Assembly: GCA_963920525.1 (NCBI GenBank)
Contig: OY986435.1
Span: 265,857,299-265,921,298 of the forward strand
DNA: 64,000 nt
Source: Dichetophora obliterata
Lineage: Eukaryota > Arthropoda > Insecta > Diptera > Sciomyzidae
Direction: 5' to 3'
The translations under genes were made by a program, and so were the position numbers. The notes below the pieces were generated by a model. The model worked only from the letters and a program-made list of their open reading frames with translations, made no database searches and was not told the DNA's origin. Positions within the stretch are counted from its first letter, which is position 1, and each line of letters starts with the position of its first letter. This document shows, one piece after another, positions 15,301-25,275 of this stretch.

Positions 15301-16250
15301 AGAGATAGAGCAAACGGCATTTGGACAAAGGAGTATCCCTTCTTAAGGACGAGGACCTGGTGCTCATTTTAATGCATGAATCGTCCTTATCTGATATGTA
15401 GTTTTTATTTTAGAAAATAAATAAAAAAAATAAAAATTGAGAAAAAAGGGCACATGACATTAACATAAAATCTAATTTTAAAAATTATTTTAAGGATACA
15501 GTCTTGTGGGCAGTAGCTTAAGGAACATTTTGATGCATAAATCGTCCTTTTATGATGTATGGTTTAGAAGTTATGGCTAAAAAATCAAAAAAATCGCAAA
15601 AAACCACGTCAAAAACTATGATTCATGTAAAAAATTTTAACTAAGATTCTTGAAAAAAAATCAAATTCCAGAAAACTTTTTTCTGAATATGCAGTCTTGT
15701 GTATATATGTATTAGAAACAATTTGGTGTATAAATCGTCCTTGTAGGATGTATGGTTTGGGAGTTATGACGGAAAAAGCACATGTTTTTGGCCAGCTTCC
15801 ACTCCAAAAAGTGTTCTACAACTCCTAAACTACAAGAGATAGAGCAAACGGCATTTGGACAAAGGAGTATCCCTTCTTAAGGACGAGGACCTGGTGCTCA
15901 TTTTAATGCATGAATCGTCCTTATCTGATATGTAGTTTTTATTTTAGAAAATAAATAAAAAAAATAAAAATTGACAAAAAGGGCACATGAAATTAACATG
16001 AAATCTAATTTTTAAAATTATTTTAAGGAAACAGTCTTGTGGGCAGTAGCTTGAGGAACATTTTGATGCATAAATCATCCTTTTATGATGTATGGTTTAG
16101 AAGTTATGGCTAAAAAATCAAAAAAATTAACATGAAATCTAATTTTTAAAATTATTTAAAGGATACAGTCTTGTGGGCAGTAGCTTGAGGAACATTTTGA
16201 TGCATAAATCGTCCTTTTATGATGTATGGTTTAGAAGTTATGGCTAAAAA
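9400..16250 (+). repeat. block duplications (about 2,247 and 3,314 bp) inside the satellite
   Basis: Rare variants recur at fixed spacing, so multi-unit blocks were copied as wholes. 'gggtagtagc' occurs at 9415, 11662 and 14976 (steps 2,247 and 3,314). 'cagtcttatggg' occurs at 10471 and 13784 (3,313), with a related variant at 16032. A join in which 'aaaaatcaaaaa' runs directly into 'ttaacatgaaatc', skipping most of a unit, recurs near 11081, 14395 and 16128. The difference between the two block sizes is two 534-bp units. Unequal exchange or rolling-type amplification would give this pattern. Confidence 0.85.
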
Positions 16251-16560
16251 ATCAAAAAAATCGCAAAAAACCACGTCAAAAACTATGATTCATGTAAAAA
16301 ATTTTAACTAAGATTCTTGAAAAAAAATCAAATTCCAGAAAACTTTTTTCTGAATATGCAGTCTTGTGTATATATGTATTAGAAACAATTTGGTGTATAA
16401 ATCGTCCTTGTAGGATGTATGGTTTGGGAGTTATGACGGAAAAAGCACATGTTTTTGGCCAGCTTCCACTCCAAAAAGTGTTCTACAACTCCTAAACTAC
16501 AAGAGATAGAGCAAACGGCATTTGGACAAAGGAGTATCCCTTCTTAAGGACGAGGACCTG

Positions 16561-19500
16561 GTGCTCATTTTAATGTATGAATCGTCCTTATCTGATATGT
16601 AGTTTTTATTTTAGAAAATAAATAAAAAAAATAAAAATTGACAAAAAAGGGCACATGAAATTAACATTAAATCTAATTTTTAAAATTATTTTAAGGATAC
16701 AGTCTTGTGGACAGTAGCTTGAGGAACATTTTGATGCATAAATCGTCCTTTTATGATGTATGGTTTAGAAGTTATGGCTAAAAAATCAAAAAAATCGCAA
16801 AAAACCACGTCAAAAACTATGATTCATGTAAAAAATTTTAACTAAGATTCTTGAAAAAAAATCAAATTCCAGAAAACTTTTTTCTGAATATGCAGTCTTG
16901 TGTATATATGTATTAGAAACAATTTGGTGTATAAATCGTCCTTGTAGGATGTATGGTTTGGGAGTTATGACGGAAAAAGCACATGTTTTTGGCCAGCTTC
17001 CACTCCAAAAAGTGTTCTACAACTCCTAAACTACAAGAGATAGAGCAAACGGCATTTGGACAAAGGAGTATCCCTTCTTAAGGACGAGGACCTGGTGCTC
17101 ATTTTAATGCATGAATCGTCCTTATCTGATATGTAGTTTTTATTTTAGAAAATAAATAAAAAAATAAAAATTGACAAAAAAGGGCACATGAAATTAACAT
17201 GAAATCTAATTTTTAAAATTATTTAAAGGATACAGTCTTGTGGGCAGTAGCTTGAGGAACATTTTGATGCATAAATCATCCTTTTATGATGTATGGTTTA
17301 GAAGTTATGGCTAAAAAATCAAAAAAAATCGCAAAAGACCACGTCAAAAACTATGATTCATGTAAAAAATTTTAACTTAGATTCTTTTGAAAAAATCAAA
17401 TTCCAGAAAACTTTTTTCTGAATATGCAGTCTTGTGTATATATGTATTAGAAACAATTTGGTGTATAAATCGTCCTTGTAGGATGTATGGTTTGGGAGTT
17501 ATGACGGAAAAAGCACATGTTTTTGGCCAGCTTCCACTCCAAAAAGTGTTCTACAACTCCTAAACTACAAGAGATAGAGCAAACGGCATTTGGACAAAGG
17601 AGTATCCCTTCTTAAGGACGAGGACCTGGTGCTCATTTTAATGCATGAATCGTCCTTATCTGATATGTAGTTTTTATTTTAGAAAATAAATAAAAAAAAT
17701 AAAAATTGACAAAAAAGGGCACATGAAATTAACATGAAATCTAATTTTTAAAATTACTTTAAGGATACAGTCTTGTGGGCAGTAGCTTGAGGAACATTTT
17801 GATGCATAAATCGTCCTTTTATGATGTATGGTTTAGAAGTTATGGCTAAAAAATCAAAAAAATCGCAAAAAACCACGTCAAAAACTATGATTCATGTAAA
17901 AAATTTTAACTAAGATTCTTGAAAAAAAATCAAATTCCAGAAAACTTTTTTCTGAATATGCAGTCTTGTGTATATATGTATTAGAAACAATTTGGTGTAT
18001 AAATCGTCCTTGTAGGATGTATGGTTTGGGAGTTATGACGGAAAAAGCACATGTTTTTGGCCAGCTTCCACTCCAAAAAGTGTTCTACAACTCCTAAACT
18101 ACAAGAGATAGAGCAAACGGCATTTGGACAAAGGAGTATCCCTTCTTAAGGACGAGGACCTGGTGCTCATTTTAATGTATGAATCGTCCTTATCTGATAT
18201 GTAGTTTTTATTTTAGAAAATAAATAAAAAAAATAAAAATTGACAAAAAAGGGCACATGAAATTAACATTAAATCTAATTTTTAAAATTATTTTAAGGAT
18301 ACAGTCTTGTGGACAGTAGCTTGAGGAACATTTTGATGCATAAATCGTCCTTTTATGATGTATGGTTTAGAAGTTATGGCTAAAAAATCAAAAAAATCGC
18401 AAAAAACCACGTCAAAAACTATGATTCATGTAAAAAATTTTAACTAAGATTCTTGAAAAAAAATCAAATTCCAGAAAACTTTTTTCTGAATATGCAGTCT
18501 TGTGTATATATGTATTAGAAACAATTTGGTGTATAAATCGTCCTTGTAGGATGTATGGTTTGGGAGTTATGACGGAAAAAGCACATGTTTTTGGCCAGCT
18601 TCCACTCCAAAAAGTGTTCTACAACTCCTAAACTACAAGAGATAGAGCAAACGGCATTTGGACAAAGGAGTATCCCTTCTTAAGGACGAGGACCTGGTGC
18701 TCATTTTAATGCATGAATCGTCCTTATCTGATATGTAGTTTTTATTTTAGAAAATAAATAAAAAAATAAAAATTGACAAAAAAGGGCACATGAAATTAAC
18801 ATGAAATCTAATTTTTAAAATTATTTAAAGGATACAGTCTTGTGGGCAGTAGCTTGAGGAACATTTTGATGCATAAATCATCCTTTTATGATGTATGGTT
18901 TAGAAGTTATGGCTAAAAAATCAAAAAAAATCGCAAAAGACCACGTCAAAAACTATGATTCATGTAAAAAATTTTAACTTAGATTCTTTTGAAAAAATCA
19001 AATTCCAGAAAACTTTTTTCTGAATATGCAGTCTTGTGTATATATGTATTAGAAACAATTTGGTGTATAAATCGTCCTTGTAGGATGTATGGTTTGGGAG
19101 TTATGACGGAAAAAGCACATGTTTTTGGCCAGCTTCCACTCCAAAAAGTGTTCTACAACTCCTAAACTACAAGAGATAGAGCAAACGGCATTTGGACAAA
19201 GGAGTATCCCTTCTTAAGGACGAGGACCTGGTGCTCATTTTAATGCATGAATCGTCCTTATCTGATATGTAGTTTTTATTTTAGAAAATAAATAAAAAAA
19301 ATAAAAATTGACAAAAAAGGGCACATGAAATTAACATGAAATCTAATTTTTAAAATTACTTTAAGGATACAGTCTTGTGGGCAGTAGCTTGAGGAACATT
19401 TTGATGCATAAATCGTCCTTTTATGATGTATGGTTTAGAAGTTATGGCTAAAAAATCAAAAAAATCGCAAAAAACCACGTCAAAAACTATGATTCATGTA

Positions 19501-19764
19501 AAAAATTTTAACTAAGATTCTTGAAAAAAAATCAAATTCCAGAAAACTTTTTTCTGAATATGCAGTCTTGTGTATATATGTATTAGAAACAATTTGGTGT
19601 ATAAATCGTCCTTGTAGGATGTATGGTTTGGGAGTTATGACGGAAAAAGCACATGTTTTTGGCCAGCTTCCACTCCAAAAAGTGTTCTACAACTCCTAAA
19701 CTACAAGAGATAGAGCAAACGGCATTTGGACAAAGGAGTATCCCTTCTTAAGGACGAGGACCTG
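16561..19764 (+). repeat. 1,602-bp (three-unit) block, two tandem copies
   Basis: Three private variants are each repeated exactly 1,602 bp apart: 'taatgtatga' at 16571 and 18173, 'tttaacttag' at 17371 and 18973, and 'aaattacttt' at 17751 and 19353. 1,602 is three times 534. This is a recent duplication of a three-unit block, the last event before the array meets the BEL/Pao fragment. Confidence 0.9.
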
Positions 19765-19803
19765 GTGCTCATTTTAAAAATAAAAAAAATCGCAAAAAAC
19801 CAC

Positions 19804-20829
19804 TGTTTATGAAAACTTCTTGTGTGTTTTTGTAATAAAACAATTGCCAGTCTTATCATTAAGAAAAACTCATTTAATTGGATTCAACTATTTTAAAGTA
19901 CAAAATTTAACAACTGTTCAATAAGCTCTCTTGATTCTAACAATCCAAGTTCATATGTATCCAGAAAAGCATATACGAAAGAAAACCAAAAGTATAAAAT
20001 GTAAAGTAAACAAAAGAAAATGTCAAAAGTGCAAGCGTTGCCACAGGATGCATAAACACATGATATAAATTCCTAAACATCCTGCCCGGTCGAGTCTCCT
20101 GACTCGATTTGATCGTAGTCCACCAACCGGCAAAGCTTTTGTACTGCCCGGGTGCATGAACCATTCGCAGTCTGAAGTGTTGCGTTTCGGACCAAACCAT
20201 CGCTGCCCGGATGCACTGCAGTTACACGTCCCAGACGCCAGAGAGTAGGCGGTAAATTTCCATGCCTGACGAGAACGATGTCACCAACGACGATGTCTGC
20301 CACCCGTTTCTGCCACTTGTTTCGTTTTTGTAGTGTCGATAAATATTCATCGCTCCACCTCTGCCAGAATCGCTGATGAAGCTGGCGAATCCACTGCCAC
20401 TGCTTCAGTCGGTTGGTAGGCACCTCGGTGACATCCGGCTCTGGCACTGCTATGAGGGGGGCTCCTACAAGAAAATCACCAGGTGACAACGCAAATTTAT
20501 CCTCAGGATCGTCGTATAATGGGGTGAGTGGCCGAGAATTAAGGCACGCCTCAATTCGAGCTGCTAACGTCTGCATCTGGCTGTGCCACATCGCTTGCGT
20601 GCCAATAATCCGGACCAAATGGTGTTTCGCTGACTTAACCGCAGCCTCCCATAAGCCGCCTTGATGGGGAGCACTGGGTGTTATGAAATGCCAGCGGGTG
20701 CCCAGGCTCGCTAATGATTTTTTATTGTGGTCGTCATACCAGCGAGTCAAGTCTTCTCTCATCAAGCGGTTCGCACCAACAAACGCGGTGCCGTTGTCGC
20801 TGTATAAATCTCTGCATAGACCACGTCTG
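19804..20829 (-). mobile_element. BEL/Pao LTR retrotransposon fragment (end of pol plus 3' tail)
   Basis: This 1,026-bp insert lies between two satellite blocks, with a base composition unlike the satellite. On the minus strand it starts inside the integrase, runs to the pol stop at 20,073, and ends with about 270 bp of AT-rich sequence that may be the start of the 3' LTR: 'tgtggcaacgc' follows the stop region near 20,045. Both ends are cut: no gag, protease, reverse transcriptase or complete LTR is present. The satellite phase differs on the two sides and there is no visible target duplication, so the fragment was probably captured or trimmed by recombination rather than left by a simple insertion. 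Confidence 0.85.
20073..20829 (-). pseudogene. BEL/Pao integrase, C-terminal part (5'-truncated)
   Basis: The minus-strand frame is open from the left satellite junction (20,829) to a stop at 20,073. The first in-frame ATG is at 20,762, but the frame reads well upstream of it. Features in order: 'LYSDNGTAFVGANRLM', the region of the second catalytic Asp of a DDE integrase; 'PHQGGLWEAAVKSAKHHL' with the catalytic Glu; 'CLNSRPLTPL'; then the tail typical of BEL/Pao integrases, 'FLVGAPL', 'FWQRWSDEYLSTLQKRNKW', 'VGDIVLV', 'PPTLWRLGRVTAVHPGSDG'. Integrase inserts the element's cDNA into the host chromosome. No stop or frameshift is visible in what remains, so the piece entered fairly recently or has been little mutated. 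It cannot be functional because the rest of pol is missing. Confidence 0.88.
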
Positions 20830-23236
20830 GTTTTTGGCCAGCTTCCACTCCAAAAAGTGTTCTACAACTCCTAAACTACAAGAGATAGAGCAAACGGCAT
20901 TTGGACAAAGGAGTATCCCTTCTTAAGAACGAGGACCTGGTGCTCATTTTAATGCATGAATCGTCCTTATCTGATATGTAGTTTTTATTTTAGAAAATAA
21001 ATAAAAAAAAATAAAAATTGACAAAAAAGGGCACATGAAATTAACATGAAATCTAATTTTTAAAATTATTTTAAGGATACAGTCTTGTGGGCAGTAGCTT
21101 AAGGAACATTTTGATGCATAAATCGTCCTTTTATGATGTATGGTTTAGAAGTTATGGCTAAAAAATCAAAAAAATCGCAAAAAACCACGTCAAAAACTAT
21201 GATTCATGTAAAAAATTTTAACTAAGATTCTTGAAAAAAAATCAAATTCCAGAAAACTTTTTTCTGAATATGCAGTCTTGTGTATATATGTATTAGAAAC
21301 AATTTGGTGTATAAATCGTCCTTGTAGGATGTATGGTTTGGGAGTTATGATGGAAAAAGCACATGTTTTTGGCCAGCTTCCACTCCAAAAAGTCTTCTAC
21401 AACTCCTAAACTACAAGAGATAGAGCAAACGGCATTTGGACAAAGGAGTATCCCTTCTTAAGGACGAGGACCTGGTGCTCATTTTAATGCATGAATCGTC
21501 CTTATCTGATATGTAGTTTTTATTTTAGAAAATAAATAAAAAAAATAAAAATTGACAAAAAAGGGCACATGACATTAACATGAAATCTAATTTTTAAAAT
21601 TATTTTAAGGATACAGTCTTGTGGGCAGTAGCTTAAGGAACATTTTGATGCATAAATCGTCCTTTTATGATGTATGGTTTAGAAGTTATGGCTAAAAAAT
21701 CAAAAAAATCGCAAAAAACCACGTCAAAAACTATGATTCATGTAAAAAATTTTAACTAAGATTCTTGAAAAAAAATCAAATTCCAGAAAACTTTTTCTGA
21801 ATATGCAGTCTTGTGTATATATGTATTAGAAACAATTTGGTGTATAAATCGTCCTTGTAGGATGTATGGTTTGGGAGTTATGACGGAAAAAGCACATGTT
21901 TTTGGCCAGCTTCCACTCCAAAAAGTGTTCTACAACTCCTAAACTACAAGAGATAGAGCAAACGGCATTTGGACAAAGGAGTATCCCTTCTTAAGGACGA
22001 GGACCTGGTGCTCATTTTAATGCATGAATCGTCCTTATCTGATATGTAGTTTTTATTTTAGAAAATAAATAAAAAAAATAAAAATTGACAAAAAAGGGCA
22101 CATGACATTAACATAAAATCTAATTTTAAAAATTATTTTAAGGAAACAGTCTTGTGGGCAGTAGCTTAAGGAACATTTTGATGCATAAATCGTCCTTTTA
22201 TGATGTATGGTTTAGAAGTTATGGCTAAAAAATCAAAAAAATCGCAAAAAACCACGTCAAAAACTATGATTCATGTAAAAAATTTTAACTAAGATTCTTG
22301 AAAAAAAATCAAATTCCAGAAAACTTTTTTCTGAATATGCAGTCTTGTGTATATTTGTATTAGAAACAATTTGGTGTATAAATCGTCCTTGTAGGATGTA
22401 TGGTTTGGGAGTTATGACGGAAAAAGCACATGTTTTTGGCCAGCTTCCACTCCAAAAAGTGTTCTACAACTCCTAAACTACAAGAGATAGAGCAAACGGC
22501 ATTTGGACAAAGGAGTATCCCTTCTTAAGGACGAGGACCTGGTGCTCATTTTAATGCATGAATCGTCCTTATCTGATATGTAGTTTTTATTTTAGAAAAT
22601 AAATAAAAAAAATAAAAATTGACAAAAAAGGGCACATGACATTAACATGAAATCTAATTTTTAAAATTATTTTAAGGATACAGTCTTGTGGGCAGTAGCT
22701 TAAGGAACATTTTGATGCATAAATCGTCCTTTTATGATGTATGGTTTAGAAGTTATGGCTAAAAAATCAAAAAAATCGCAAAAAACCACGTCAAAAACTA
22801 TGATTCATGTAAAAAATTTTAACTAAGATTCTTGAAAAAAAATCAAATTCCAGAAAACTTTTTTCTGAATATGCAGTCTTGTGTATATATGTATTAGAAA
22901 CAATTTGGTGTATAAATCGTCCTTGTAGGATGTATGGTTTGGGAGTTATGACGGAAAAAGCACATGTTTTTGGCCAGCTTCCACTCCAAAAAGTGTTCTA
23001 CAACTCCTAAACTACAAGAGATAGAGCAAACGGCATTTGGACAAAGGAGTATCCCTTCTTAAGGACGAGGACCTGGTGCTCATTTTAATGCATGAATCGT
23101 CCTTATCTGATATGTAGTTTTTATTTTAGAAAATAAATAAAAAAATTAAAAATTGACAAAAAAGGGCACATGAAATTAACATTAAATCTAATTTTTAAAA
23201 TTATTTTAAGGATACAGTCTTGTGGGCAGTAGCTTA
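20830..23236 (+). repeat. 534-bp satellite, array block 2 (about 4.5 copies)
   Basis: Same unit and same orientation as block 1. It starts mid-unit at 'gtttttggccag' directly after the BEL/Pao fragment and ends at 'gcagtagcttaagg' where the Mutator-like element begins. Its units share variants such as 'cacatgacattaacat' at several positions, so it is a local subfamily. Confidence 0.96.
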
Positions 23237-25275
23237 AGGGGGTCCTCTGGTAATCCGAAAAATTATTTTTCGATTTTTTTTTTTTCATATTTCTATTGCT
23301 CAGATACTCAAAAACATTTTCCCAAAAGGATTTTTCAAAATTCGAAATAGTTTAGGAGATACAGGCATTTTTGTGTAGGTATGTTTTCGTCAAAATAACG
23401 CATCAGCAAAGTTGTTTATTTGCCTGCAGTCATTAGTCGAAAATTCTGTGGAATTCTTCCAAAATATGTATTGATATTACAAAATATACACACACAGTAT
23501 GTATACATGCAGTATGTATACATGCATGTTTTGATTTAGGGGTTGAAATGATTTTGAGCCCAGGTGTTCACATGAAAGAAGCAAACGAACGAGATTCAGT
23601 TTATTTTCGAACGCTGAAAGCTACGCGTGCGCGATAACTGCTGTTGTAAAATAAAAGAAAAATCGTTTTGTGTTTTTTTTTTTTGCTATGGATAAAAAAA
23701 GCCACCCAAACGCGCAGCGTAAGTACGCGTATCGAACAAAAAAGAGGCATTTCCGTGGAAACCAGCACTCCCAAGTAGAGGACACCGACTTTGCCAGCAC
23801 ATCGGCCAAAAAATTTAAGAAAACGCAAGACAATGAAGTCATCATCGAAAACAACCTCCAGTTCTGTTTCTTGGAATTTTTTTTCATTTTTCCAAACGCT
23901 TGCTGCTCTGGTTATCTGCGCCCAATGTAAACAAAAAATTCGATTTGGAAAAACATGTATGCGTGGAGTCGGCTTCAAAGTGAGTCTGCAGTGCCAATGT
24001 AAAGCTACACAGTATATTAATTCTTCGCCGGTGGTCGGTAAATCTTTTGTTGTAAATCGCCGGTTGATATTTGCCATGAGATTGCTTGGAATAGGGAGAG
24101 AAGGTATTAATATGTTCTGCGGATTAATGGACATATGCCAAGGATTGTGCCTTGATGCGTACTATGGCACCTTGAAAAACATGCATGTGTCTGCTAAAGC
24201 AGTTTACAAGCAGTGCCTGTTGAATGCGGTTAAAGAAGAGCAGGAACAGCAGAAAGAAAAAAATCCTGACTGTGACTCCTCAGTGCTGACCGTTTCAGGG
24301 GATGGCACCTGGAAAAAACGGGGATTCTCGTCTCTTTTTGGTGTCACTACGCTCGTCGGTAAACATACCAAAAAAGTGGTTGACTCCGTTGTCAAATCAA
24401 GCCTTTGCCAGGCATGCAAAATGTGGGGGAAAAAAAATGACTCTGCAGATTTCGAAGAATGGTACGAATCGCACCAGAAAACATGCACAAACAACCACAG
24501 TGGGAGTGCGGGCAAGATGGAGGTAGATGCCGTGAAGGAAATGTTTGCCTCATCGATCGAAAAATATGGCATAAAATATGAAAAATATATTGGCGATGGC
24601 GACAGCAAAACCTTCAAGGCCATTATAGACCTTGATCCGTATAACGGCGACCCCGTTGTCACAAAAAAGGAGTGCATCGCTCACGTGCAAAAACGCATGG
24701 GCACACGGCTGCGCAAGGCCAAAAAAGAAAACAAAGGCATCGGTGGAAAAGGCACTGGCAAACTGACAGACAAAGTCATAAGCGAGCTGACTACTTACTA
24801 TGGACTTGCTATTCGACGTAATAAGGACTCTGTGGAAAACATGAGAAAAGAAATATGGTCAACATATTATCACAAAAGTTCAAGTGATAGTAATCCACAA
24901 CATATGTATTGCCCACCTGGTGAGTCCAGCTGGTGCGCCTATCAAAAGTCAGCAGCAGAAGGCTCATTAGCCTCATTTCACCACACGTGCGCCCCACTTG
25001 ATGGAAAGGTTCTGCAAGTAATGAAGCCCATATACGAAGCGTTATCATCCGACGATCTACTCAACCGATGCACTGGAGGTGAAACGCAAAATTGTAACGA
25101 ATCGTTCAACTCGCTTTTGTGGACCTTTGCGCCGAAACATATCCACTGTGGTGCTACCACAGTCGAAATCGCAAATTTTCTGGCAACCTGCATTTTCAAC
25201 GAAGGCTTCACAAGTATTTTAAAAATAATGTCAACAATGGGTATTGTCATCGGCCCACAAGCCGAGATAGTAGTA
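23237..25275 (+). mobile_element. Mutator-like (MULE) DNA transposon, 3'-truncated
   Basis: The insert begins with 'GGGGGTCCTCTGGTAATCC' followed by T-rich sequence and 'atagtttaggagatacagg', which has the look of a long terminal inverted repeat. It carries about 450 bp of 5' non-coding DNA and then a transposase frame. The right end runs through '(TAG)n' straight back into satellite at 'gtagtttttattttag', so the 3' end of the gene and the right terminal repeat are missing. The satellite resumes about 135 bp upstream, in unit coordinates, of where it stopped. The right junction therefore reflects rearrangement, perhaps at the short 'gtagt' homology, rather than clean insertion. Confidence 0.75.
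23688..25275 (+). pseudogene. Mutator-like transposase, frameshifted and 3'-truncated
   Basis: The start at 23,688 (MDKKSHPNAQRKYAY...) opens a frame with a basic N-terminus containing 'RHFRGNQ' and 'STSAKK'. Near 23,875-23,897, in a T8 run, the good frame shifts by one base and then stays open to the satellite junction. The downstream part matches the insect Mutator-like transposase family (the 'Mutator-like transposase domain', Pfam PF20700, from memory): 'CAQCKQKI', 'FAMRLLGIGREGI', 'SGDGTWKKRGFSSLFGV' (likely first catalytic Asp), 'KYIGDGDSKTF' (second Asp), 'ECIAHVQKRMGTRLRK', 'YYGLAIRRN', 'CTGGETQNCNESFNSLLW' (candidate Glu), 'FNEGF'. The last residues before the frame enters satellite, VVVVVFILENK, are not transposase. 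It is inactive through the frameshift and the lost C-terminus. The family call is strong; which subgroup it belongs to is uncertain. Confidence 0.85.

Larger units (their letters stand above)
1..19803 (+). repeat. 534-bp satellite DNA, array block 1 (about 37 copies)
   Basis: Head-to-tail copies of a 534-bp AT-rich unit; the string 'cgcaaaaaaccacgtc' recurs at 7, 541 and 1075, exactly 534 apart. Copies differ by scattered single bases and indels of A or T runs. Shorter variants occur: one unit lacks about 100 bp near 1961, and units with 'gcagttatac' in place of a longer segment start that motif at 4831, 5879, 10663 and 13976. The block ends in a deleted unit where the sequence jumps from 'gctcatttta' (about 19,777) to 'aaatcgcaaaaaaccac' and then meets a retrotransposon fragment. 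There is no conserved open frame. High copy number and homogeneity suggest a heterochromatic satellite; its chromosomal position cannot be told from the sequence. Confidence 0.97.

Noticed and set aside
20413..20664. plus-strand frames over the BEL/Pao integrase
   Set aside because: Shadows of the minus-strand pol frame.
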